The translations under genes were made by a program, and so were the position numbers. A stretch of 64,000 bases of DNA, taken from the NCBI GenBank assembly GCA_033807695.1, contig CM066309.1, positions 3,680,596 through 3,744,595 of the forward strand, given 5' to 3'. A model generated the notes under the pieces. It did not search any database, was not told the DNA's origin, and saw nothing but the letters and a program-made list of their open reading frames with translations. Source of the DNA: Daedaleopsis sinensis (taxonomy: Eukaryota; Basidiomycota; Agaricomycetes; Polyporales; Polyporaceae). How positions within the stretch are numbered: position 1 is the first letter of the stretch; each line of letters begins with the position of its first letter. Shown one piece after another: positions 47,550 to 56,635 of the stretch.

Positions 47550-48874
47550 ATGGATGTCCTTCCTCATCCTCACGATGACAACATTCCGAGCGGTTCTGAT
47601 CTCAATGAACTGTCGACGCCGTTGTCTGCTGACCCTGTGAATGCACACAACGCTCAACAACACCTTGTTCCGCACGTTCAGACCCGCCGAAGACAATCAG
47701 GAGGTCACACCTGACGACATAGGACACGGTCAAGCCTTAGCTGAGTCGAACAACCTCAACCTGCCCTAACTCCCCTTCCTTCTTCCCCTCCCAATGCTGT
47801 TACGTTTTCCCCTTCCGAAATCTCTTTACCCGTCTCCCCTTCCTCCCCCGCTTATGTTCCTTTAACTGTTCCCTCCTGTGATACGTCTATCTTTCCCGAC
47901 TCTGCCGAATCATCTTCCATTTACTCTTCTGATTCAGACTTTGTTCTCCCCCTTCCTGCCATTCCTTCTCGTATTACCCTGTTGTCCCGTTTCTCCTCCT
48001 CGAACCACATTCCAGCCCGTTCCTTGTCACACACACACACCAGTCACACCATGCCCAATGGCACAGCCACCATTGAGCAGAAGGATCTGAAACAGTGCCC
48101 GCTCATCCATGAAGGCAGCCTGGATTCCGACTTGCTCAGCACATGGTTCAACATGGCCGAATCGTACTTCACGCATAAGGTTGTTGACAACACCAAGAAG
48201 GTTTCGCTCATTGCAACTGGCTTCCAAGATCCCCTCATCCGGATGTGGTACCACACCAATCGTATCTCGCTTCAGTCGATGTTGTGGGATGATTTCGTGG
48301 ACAAGATGTACGACCAGTGGCTTTCCGATGGATGGGATTCAGACTTGCATGCGGACATCCTCCGCATGACTATGTCCGAGTCCCGATCCTTTGAGGACTT
48401 CGTCCGCTCTGTGGAGGCCAAGAACATTCAACTCTCTCTCTCCCCCTCCTTGTGCTTGACGACAACACGCTCTGCACTACGATCACCCCTCGCCTTACTC
48501 GTCACCTCCGCTTACTTGCTCAGTCTGACTCCATGGCCACCATCAAAAAGTACCACTCGTGGAAACAGTTGATGACCAGGGCCGACCGTGAGTACACCTC
48601 ACAGGTCTCTGAGCTTCGGTCTCAGCTCAACGTCCACGACAACAAATCTTGTTCTGACTCTCGTCCCAACTGTCCACCTCTCTCCTCCTCCTCTCGCCCA
48701 AACACCTCATCTTCACGCTCCTCCCACTCCTCTTCCCGTGTGCCGCCCCTCACCAAGGCGGAACGATCCTTCATCATGGCAAACAAGGGCTGCCTCAAAT
48801 GTCGACGCCTCAACGCCGGTCACCTCCACGACACCTGCCCCAATGGCTTCCCCGACACCGCAACATACAAGACC
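47550..48874 (+). pseudogene. Broken Ty3-type retrotransposon gag
   Basis: The reading frame starts MDVLPHPHDDN at 47,550 and stops after about 55 codons. From about 47,982 a second stretch reads on with the gag core (LIHEGSLDSDLLSTWFNMAE, then WDDFVDKMYDQWL). After a frameshift at about 48,430-48,455, in a CTCTCTC run, it continues (SWKQLMTRADREYTSQ) to a nucleic-acid-binding zinc knuckle of form CX2CX6HX4C (CLKCRRLNAGHLHDTC). This core and knuckle are typical of gag in basidiomycete Ty3/Gypsy elements. After TATYKTLA the frame runs into R1 copy 2, so protease, reverse transcriptase and integrase are missing. The copy is dead. Confidence 0.8.
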
Positions 48875-50035
48875 CTAGCATTAGTAATTCCTCAAAAGTA
48901 CGAACCGCTACAAACGCGAATGGTGGGCCCAATATATGCTCAAATGGGCTGAAAATTTTTGAGCATAGTCCCACAGGTCAAAACAAACCGAAAATGGCAT
49001 CACATGACCGTGGGAACTACCTAGAGCTCTTGGTGCAGGTCCGGGAGTCCAACGACAGGCAGTTGCCCAACGAGATTTAAGGGAGCTCCCAATCGAAATG
49101 GATTTTAGATGGTGTCCTTCTAAACCTTCAATTATAGGTTCCCAAGAACCGCACGAACGTGGACCTAAGGGACAATCACCGATAGCATGTCTGTGTCACA
49201 TTCTGTGAGCCAATCTTTGCCACCTATTCCCGCAGAAACTGCAGTAGGTATGCCTGGAACTGATAAATCCCAATCAAATTGAGTTTCTGCCCGATCAGGG
49301 TGAGGGTGGGCTTATTGGAATCCCCTGATTTATCTCTACCCAGACCTAAGGGACAAACTGAAAATTTGTGATTGGACTCCTCAATCCTAATATAACCCTT
49401 TATTTCTATGCGGGAAAGGCTATGGATATTGCGGAGGGCTAATCGAACTGAGTTTTTCTCTGATTTGCATGAGAGTATGCTTGTCAGGTGTGCATTATGA
49501 TCTACTTTTGTGATCTAAGGGACAAACTGAGATATATCCAAAACTTGAGATCCCGCGCACGGTAAGGCACTTTTCAGCACCCGTTTTGACTCCACTTTCT
49601 CAGGACCCAATCGAACTGGGCACAGCTTGTATTACAATGCGAAGTGGTGCATATGATGATCATGTACCCACGAAAGGGTATCCTGAGGGACAATGTAATT
49701 TACACCTTGTCAGTTGTCCAGGAAACGATTCTTATGCCGCAGGAGCTGCAAATTAGCGTATTTTGATTAGTTGTGTTGTAGAAATGCACACACAACACAC
49801 AAATATGCTTGGATTGAGATGAGACATGGTTCATTCAAAAGGTGCTGGACTTGGGGTATTTATTAAGCTACAGGACTGGTGCATTTTATCTCAGGCAGGT
49901 GAAGGAATTTATTTTTCTAGTATTTATTGCCATTAAGATGTGTTTTTTGACCAATTTATGCCAGCTTGTGACTTCTGCACTGAGAAAACACACAATTTGG
50001 AGCGTGTGACATGCTGTAGCCAAAGCCTTCACCCT
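48875..50035. repeat. Repeat family R1, copy 2 (AGGGACAA type)
   Basis: It begins CTAGCATTAGTA inside the gag sequence and ends AGCCAAAGCCTTCACCCT. It is colinear with R1 copy 1. At the positions where copy 1 has GTGGACAATCCAG, copy 2 has CTAAGGGACAA (49,165, 49,346, 49,515) and CTGAGGGACAA (49,683). The spacing of 181, 169 and 168 bp is the same as in copy 1. Confidence 0.7.
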
Positions 50036-51605
50036 AGTGTTATAAACCGTGAAATTAGCCCCTAATTTCGAAAGACAAGGTAAAGACAAGGCCCTAGCAC
50101 CTGAACCGTCGCCCGTAACCCATTGACAAAGGACCATTCCGACATCGTGGGAATCGGGGCAACATGATGAGGGTGCGATTGTGGCTGTGCACCGCTTTCC
50201 CCTGGTGCTAGGGCCTTGTCTTCAAAAAAAGACAAGGCTTGGTGCAGAGACAAAGGCCCGTACCGGCTGGACCGTTCGTGGGAACCCATTGTCAAGGTAC
50301 CATTCGGGTATCGTGAGAATCAGGGCTATCCAGCGGTGGCACGATTGTGGCTGTGCGCCCTTTTTTGGCGGAGCTACGGCCTTGTCTTTGAAAAAGACAA
50401 GGGATATTGACTATTTTGAAGTGTTACTAGTAGTACTACTATAAGTAAGTGTGACTATTGACCGCACCTGGGCGCTTAGTCAGCGTTTAAGCGCCCAAAA
50501 AGGCAAGGAAGCGTTTACATTTTTTGTAGTCCTGTGCGAGGGCTTTCTAAACGTATCAATTTCACGTTCTAATACTCATTAGTTAAGGAGTTATAAGGGT
50601 TACAAGATAGCCGGTGCAATAGAATACACCATATATAGGAGGAAAGACGAACCAGAGACAAGGAAGTGACAAGGGGCTGTACCAGCTGAACGATCGCCCG
50701 GAACCCAGAGACAAGGTACCATTTAGGTATCGTGGGAACTAGGGCTATCCAACGGCTGCACGATTGTGGCTGTGCGCCCAGTCTCCGTGGAGCTAGAGGG
50801 TAGTCTTTGTTTTTGTAGTGTGCTTAAGTATTGTAACAAATGGTTTTTGAAGGGTCATTAGAAGGGTTGCTATTGGCAGGGTTTATAACTGGTTCTATTG
50901 ACCGCACCTGGGCGCTTAGTAAGCGAAAAAGCGCCCAAAAAGGCGAAGTAGCATTTTTGTTTTTTGTAGTCCTGAACGAGGGCTTTCTAACCGTATCAAT
51001 TTCACGTTCTAATACTCGCTAGTTAAGGAGTTATAAAGGTTACAAGATAGCTGGTGCAATAGAATACACCATATAAGGGAGGAAAGACGAACCAGAGACA
51101 AGGAAGTGACAAAGGCCCATGCCGGCTGAACGATTGCCCGGAACCCAGAGACAAGGTACCATTCAGGTATCGTGAGAACTAGGGCTATCCAACGGCTGCA
51201 CGATTGTGGCTGTGCAGCCATTTTTGGCGGTGCTAGGGCCTTGTCTTTGAAAAAGACAAGGGTTATTGACTAGTTTGAAGTGTTACTAGTAGTCTACTAT
51301 TACTAGGGACTTATTGACCGCACCTGGGCGCTTAGGTAAGCAGAAAAGCGCCCAAAAAGGCGAAGTAGCATTTTTGTTTTTTGTAGCCAGGGTCAGTAGC
51401 TTTCTAACTATATCAGGTTCACTTTGTTATGACTATTAGTTAAGGAGTTATTGGCGATACAAAAGTAACGAAATAAGCGCCCAGAAAGGCGAACAAGCGT
51501 TTTCGTTTTTTGTAGCCCTGTTCAATAGCTTTCTAACCATACTAGTTTCACTTGATTATAGTCAATAGATAAAAAGTTATGGGCCATACAAGTTGGCTAC
51601 TACAT
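50034..51605. repeat. Repeat family R2, copy 2 (GACAAGG motif type)
   Basis: It directly abuts R1 copy 2 and contains the same modules as R2 copy 1. The GGGCGCTTAG...AAGCGCCC hairpin appears at 50,470, 50,910 and 51,326. Where copy 1 has GACGAGG this copy has GACAAGG or GACAAAGG, more than ten times. Three perfect or near-perfect short hairpins of CCTTGTCTT and AAGACAAGG are at about 50,213-50,238, 50,378-50,401 and 51,238-51,261. It is non-coding. Confidence 0.7.
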
Positions 51606-52035
51606 ATATTGCGGTGTTACTGTTGCGAAGCACTTAGGGTTATGAAGAGATTATGCACCTTGGGGTCGACTCGGGGTCGACTTTGGGTGGGGGACTGAGC
51701 CCTAGCGTAGGGTTTGCCCAACCACAGCCTAGGGTTTATCAACCCTAGAATAGGGTTTATTCACCCCTCCGCAACGCACCCACTCACACGCCGTACGGTG
51801 CACGTGCGCAATTACTACGCAATTTATACTGTGGCGCGCGGCGCAGCACCGCAAACTGTGTAGACAGGTGCGCGTGCACGCGCCATGCTCGGAAAAATAT
51901 GTACTGGCCCGTCACGACCTCCTCTATGCAGTGATACAGTGCACGAGAGGTGCACTTGCCAGACTCACCCTATAATCTCCAACTCGAGATACCCGCCCCC
52001 GACATGTACTTCATCTGCACCGCACGTCCCATAGA
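51606..52035. repeat. Repeat family D, copy 2
   Basis: Nearly identical to 44,809-45,198: the same CTTAGGGTTATGAAGAGATT start, duplicated GGGGTCGACT block, CCTAGGGTTTATCAACCCTA and the end at CTGCACCGCACGTCC. Confidence 0.7.
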
Positions 52036-52288
52036 ACCACATGTTCTCGTTCGCCGGACTCGCAAAAAATATGTACCTGTAGCTCTTGAAGAGCTCGATT
52101 TTTGAGCATAGTGGACGTGAAATACTTTGCTCAATGTCCTTCACAATCTCAAGTATCGGTGTGCCCAGCTCTCGTTCTCGACTCAGAAGTAGCTGTCAGT
52201 GATTCCAAGCTGATGCCGCACTGGGCGAGCCAAGGTTGCCGTCCCGAAGCTGAATACCTGGGTAGCACAAGTCTAACTGGCCTGAGAT
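52036..52288. other. Non-coding spacer
   Basis: No gene is seen. It contains TTTTTGAGCATAGT, also found inside R1, which hints at a further R1 fragment. Confidence 0.35.
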
Positions 52289-52383
52289 GAGCAGGGTGTG
52301 TGCGTGCTGTTCGCTAGCATCCCGTCCCCTCGGCGCCCGTCCGGGCGAGGGATGCTAGTCGACAGCACGCACACGCACTGCTC
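52289..52383. repeat. Long imperfect inverted repeat (hairpin)
   Basis: Two 35-nt arms, 52,289-52,323 (GAGCAGGGTGTGTGCGTGCT...) and 52,349-52,383 (...CACGCACACGCACTGCTC), pair with about five mismatches around a 25-nt loop. The loop itself contains GGCGCCCGTCCGGGCG. It lies about 180 bp before a gene. Confidence 0.75.
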
Positions 52384-52401
52384 ACCTGCCATGTGGGACT
52401 T

Positions 52402-52472
52402 AGGGTGCACAGTGTTTCAGATAAGGGTGCACAGTGTTTCAGATAAGGTTGCAGTGTTTCAGATAAGGGGAC
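52402..52472. repeat. Short tandem repeat upstream of a TATA box
   Basis: GTGCACAGTGTTTCAGATA plus linker bases is repeated twice, and a shortened third copy lacks the first bases. Further CTCAGAT words follow to about 52,525. It may belong to the promoter of the next gene. Confidence 0.65.
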
Positions 52473-52526
52473 TCGGTAGATGTCTCAGATCAGTGCCTCA
52501 GATTGTGAGACATTGCTCAGATTGTG

Positions 52527-52534
52527 TATATAAG
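52527..52534 (+). promoter_or_regulatory. TATA box
   Basis: TATATAAG, 38 bp before the ATG at 52,565. Confidence 0.5.
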
Positions 52535-52564
52535 CACAGGAAACCGAGCTTCAAGTAACAAGTA

Positions 52565-53996
52565 ATGTCTTCCCTTCCCCTCCCCCTTCCCCCTCTCATG
52601 ACAGCACCTGTCGGACTTCTCGAACAGATGGTGGAGAACATAGATCCACCCCCAGTCAGAAAGCTTTCGGCATTCTACCTCGGGATGAGGCAAGCAATGT
52701 TACATGCCAGCATAAATAGCGGAGGTGCGTAATTGTCTCGCTACTGCACTCTTTACTGACGGAAGGTCATAGACGACTTCAATGACTGGAAGGAGGCTTG
52801 GCCTGCCGCACAGACTGGCGGCGGTATCACAGAAACGGACAACACAAGTGACTGTTCGGACATGCCATCGCTCGGTAAGCATTGCTGCGGTACTACTAAC
52901 AGTGATTGCGACTAACTATCTACGTATGCTACAGTGTCCATTTCAGATTCGGAGGAGGAAGGATATGAGGAGCAACTGACGGACGCAGCTGCTGAGAGCA
53001 CGGTGACACGCGAACGGCCGGAAAGCAGTCTCTCGGACGAGGCCCTTCTGCGCATCTGGGCCAACTTGCATGGAGGGCGCGAGATCTCGCCGTCTACGAC
53101 GCCCGAGGACGCAGCGGGGATTGCGTACGGTCCCGGGGCCGAGCCACCCGCTTGGACGTCGGAGACGGCCGTCGACGGAGAGCAGCGCGACGGTTGCGCG
53201 CGCACTTTGTCCCGCGAAGACGGCACGCAGACGTCCACGACGCCGGCGGACGGAACGGGCACAAGCATCCTGCCTATGGAGGACACTACTCCGGCGTTCG
53301 CGACGGCCCACGTAGGAGCCGAGCGGACCACAGAAAACTTCGATCTTGGCGCGGCCTTGGAAGCCGCTGTGCTCGAGAACCCTGACGATGTGGAGGTCGT
53401 GCACCGGTTCATCCTGTATATTGCTACGCGTGGCGACAACGGCGGCACGACGGCAGTAGCGTGTGAGAGCGATGTGGAAGCTGAGAGTTCGGAAGCGGAG
53501 ACGGAGTCCACGATATCGGACAGCAAGTCGCAACGCGGGGGGGGCGTCCACGGAATCGGAAGTCGGTGAGACGGCGTCGTTGACTTCCGAGTTGGACGCG
53601 GAAGACGAAGCATCATCCGAGGACGTGTCGGACGGGCAGTCGGAGGGGAAGGGGACGTCCTCAGCGTACTCATTCCATGGGGACCGCGTGGTGGCGGCCA
53701 GGGGAAAGGCGGTGCGGCTGGCGGCGTCGTCGACGTCCGGTTTCAAGGCGGAACGCGCTGCGGAGGATGCGGGCAAGGCGGAGCGGCCGGCGGCGTCGTC
53801 GACATCCAGTTCAGACGGACAAAGGGGGGACTCGACCGCTGGGTTCGACGAGGAAATCAAGACGTGGATCTGGACCCCTTTGACATTAAGGACGATGCTC
53901 GAACACTTGGGGTCGCGATCGGCCGAAGAAACTACCGACGAGGTATGGCGCATGAGGGTGGGGGAAGAGGAGGATGAGTTTGGTCGAGGGCGGTGA
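52565..53996 (+). pseudogene. Acidic Ser/Thr-rich protein gene, frame broken by a G8 run
   Basis: Exons 52,565-52,724, 52,773-52,874 and 52,935 onward join in frame through introns of 48 and 60 bp. The N-terminal part (LLEQMVENIDPPPVRKLSAF, then DDFNDWKEAWPAA) is ordinary. From SISDSEEEGYEEQ the protein becomes acidic and Ser/Thr-rich. At a run of eight G (about 53,536-53,543) the frame shifts and stops at 53,569. In the neighbouring frame the same composition continues (STESEVGETASLTSE, then DEVWRMRVGEEEDEFGRG) to 53,996. The break is either a real homopolymer mutation or a sequencing error. I do not recognise the family. The acidic low-complexity style is shared with 54,295-55,194 and with the tail of the SNF2 gene. 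Confidence 0.55.
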
Positions 53997-54271
53997 ACGA
54001 CGAGAACCGGAATGGCTGTAAGCGATGTAGTTGAACGTTGAAATACTAGAAGAATATAAGAAGCGGTCAGCCTTAGAAGGGGTGATAGAGCTGTTCAGCT
54101 CACCGATCGCCAGGCTGCGAGTCGTGGATGAACGGGGGCGGGATGTGAGAGGATGGTCAGCGCAGCAGACGACCCTCTTTGCCTCGTGGGGGCGCAATGT
54201 GCGAGGGGGGCGCCGCAGATGTGCGGTTAAGATGATTGATTGTCGCTTCAACAGGGCTACGCTGCGCAGAT

Positions 54272-55194
54272 GAAAGGACGACAACGGCGACAGCACACCG
54301 TCGGACAAGAACACGACGTCCATGACGTCCGCGGGTGCAGGCGAAGTTGCCGTCACGTCGTCGATCACGGGCAGCGTGCGTGACGGGCCGACTGCGACGT
54401 CCACTGGGCGCAACTCCACGAGGTCGGACCAAGACACGACGTCCACGACGTCCGCGGCCGCGGAGGAGGCGCCTCCCACATCGTCGACCACGGAGAACGG
54501 ACGCGACGTGCCGACTGCGACGCCCAGGCCGGCCTCCACGACGTCTGAGACGTCCACGACGTCCGCAGGTGGGAGTGAGGCAGCCCTCACATCGTCGGAC
54601 ATGGGCTTCCAAAGCGACTGGGCTTCTACGACGTCCAGTAGCGCCTCCGAATCGTCGGACAAGCACCCGACGTCCACGACGTCCGGTGGCGCGGGCGAGG
54701 CCACCTCCGCATATTCGGAATTGGATGACGAAACGCAGCGGGACGCGTATGTGAGGAGTGAGGCGAGGATCACAACGGCCGAGGATGAGGACGGATTGGC
54801 GTGGGCGAGATGGATGGGTGATACGGGGGAAGATGCCGACGCCGGCGCACGGACAGCGTTGAATGCGTTGTGGGACCCGATCCAGGCTGAGCGCGCGACA
54901 GGGGCCATAAACGGCGCGCTGGTGGCCGCTGCTGAGACGGTGGGAGTATCAGACGTCGCGCACGGCTCAGCGGTTTCAACGGCGGCAGGGGGAACGGGGG
55001 CCGCCTTCGACCAGCTTGTGCGAGTACGGGGGGCGTCCGAGACGTCCGGAATCCTCATTGACTAGGTTGGATCTGAGAAGATCGAAGACTTTATTCGGTG
55101 GTACAAAGAGATTGCGGAGGAGGCTGTTGAAAAGTGGAGGGCTGAGAGCGAGAGCGGTAGTAGTGTCGAGGACGAAGACGAGAGGGAGGAGTAG
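54272..55194 (+). CDS. Ser/Thr/Ala-rich low-complexity protein (part of a gene)
   Basis: The frame is open from just after a TGA at about 54,272. It carries repeats rich in TTSTTS, encoded by tandem ACGACGTCC words. It ends in a more structured C-terminus (TQRDAYVRSEARITTAEDED, then DPIQAERATGAINGAL). A 48-bp GTGCGA...TAG intron at about 55,017-55,064 joins it in frame to VGSEKIEDFIRWYKEIAEE and EAVEKWRAESESG, ending at a TAG at 55,192-55,194. Without that intron it stops at 55,065. It could be the 3' half of the preceding gene or a separate gene; I could not find a clean junction between 53,996 and 54,272. The family is unknown to me. Confidence 0.45.
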
Positions 55195-55912
55195 ACCAGC
55201 GTAGGCAGGTCGCGGGGCGAGCGCGTGTCGGGAGGCAAGAGTGGTTGAATGTATGCGATCGATGTACGGTTAGAATACGAGCTGCTTGTACTTCAACCCG
55301 GGGCGTGTCTGAGAGCTTTTGGTTGCAGAGACAAGAGTATGCCGGACGGGCGTCGGGGACATCCGCGATGAGATCAATGAGATGGGAGGGTTTGGTCGTT
55401 TGATGACCAATGGGGAACGAAAAGGATACACTTACTTGATAGGTTAAAATGAGTTAACACTACGTCCCCATCGCGATGCGAGAGATAGGTGTTGGATTAT
55501 CGTGTGAGGGTTTGGAGGTGCGGGGAAATTCGAGACGGGCGTGGGAGGACGAGGCGACGTCTGCGGCGCGGAGGATTGGTCGATGAAGTGGTCACTATAG
55601 ACAACGAACGCTTATCGAAGGTGCAGTTGTCTTGCAGCAGGGGCGTAGGACGCGGAGGAGGAGGAGGTTAAGTCTGAGATCTGAGCGCTGAGCGCTGAGC
55701 AGACCCATCTGGGACACCGACCGGCGCGTCATGTAGCGCTCGGTCTCCACGATCACGTGCCACGCGAGCCCGACGCGTCGCGTCTAAGTTCTCTCTCCTG
55801 CATCCTTCTACCTCCACACCTACTGCGAATCGCGACCTCGTAAGTCGCTATCCGTTGCATACACGTACATTCTGGCTGACGTGAATGATTCGAGTAGCCT
55901 ATATACACTTAG
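55195..55912. other. Non-coding spacer
   Basis: No gene recognised. It includes GAGCGCTGAGCGCTGAGCAG at about 55,684 and a CCTATATACAC stretch just before the ATG at 55,913. Confidence 0.4.
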
Positions 55913-56367
55913 ATGGCGCACGATGTTCAATATGGTAAGTCTCTAGAGCTACTACTAGGTCGTCAAAAGTTCAACCTTTTTTGATACTGTATTTAGTTTA
56001 CGATCCGAGAAAGTACCCTCCGGCGACTTGTCATATTCGCGTAAGTAGCTGGTTAACAATTCGCCCAGCCCCACTCGCATATACCTCTTTACCCTTTTAG
56101 ATCACTATCTACTGAACGCCACCTCGGGTGGCTCAACACAGCCACTCGTGCCGGCCCCGGCAAACCAATTCAGTGTACGTCGGTTTCACCCCGGCTTCAA
56201 ACTCGCATCTAATTCTGGCTCATCTAGACCTACATCAATCCCGACAATTGTCGCTCGCGCCGCACTGGACCGACACTGTGGACGCGGTCGACGACGTCCG
56301 CGACGCCCTATCCCAAATTAGGAGGGACCGCTTAGGGGTGAGCTTGTGCCCGCAGGGACCCAGGTGA
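55913..56367 (+). CDS. Small spliced hypothetical protein (88 aa) or 5' exons of the SNF2 gene
   Basis: Four short exons, 55,913-55,934, 56,010-56,040, 56,101-56,174 and 56,228-56,367, have good GT-AG borders and sum to 89 codons. The product contains TLRRLVIFASLSTERHLGWL and HWTDTVDAVDDVRDALSQIR. I do not recognise it. Alternatively, the last exon could be spliced at 56,363 to 56,422, which puts it in frame with the SNF2 ATG at 56,636 and would add about 160 residues to that protein. The TATA box at 56,535 argues against this. Confidence 0.4.
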
Positions 56368-56534
56368 GTTAGGATACACTCTCACCCAGATCTAGCCCGC
56401 GTTGCTTATATTGTGGCGTAGATGGACTCAGATGACGGCGGGAGCGACGGATTGTGCCCCCGATCGCACTGCAGCGGGCCATACGGACAGCGGAGTGTCG
56501 CGAGGGCGGCTAGGACCCGTCGCCCCGAAAAACG

Positions 56535-56542
56535 TATATAAG
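56535..56542 (+). promoter_or_regulatory. TATA box of the SNF2-family gene
   Basis: TATATAAG, 101 bp before the ATG at 56,636, followed by a pyrimidine-rich leader (CTCTCCTGCACTACCACGAC). Confidence 0.5.
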
Positions 56543-56635
56543 AGGGGCGGGCTACGCGGACAACGCGCACTGGACCCCCCCAAAGTTTCCTCTCCTGCAC
56601 TACCACGACCGCAACCTTTGTACATCGCCCGCGCA

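Noticed and set aside
46816..48874. Complete LTR retrotransposon
   Set aside because: Only gag is present. No pol motifs and no second LTR were found before or after it.
43174..51605. CRISPR-like array
   Set aside because: Repeats are long, heterogeneous modules with conserved rather than unique intervals, and the genome is eukaryotic.
53886..55058. A 390-codon reverse-strand open frame
   Set aside because: It is the complement of the Ser/Thr-rich region. The forward strand splices in frame to a sensible C-terminus and shares composition with its neighbours.
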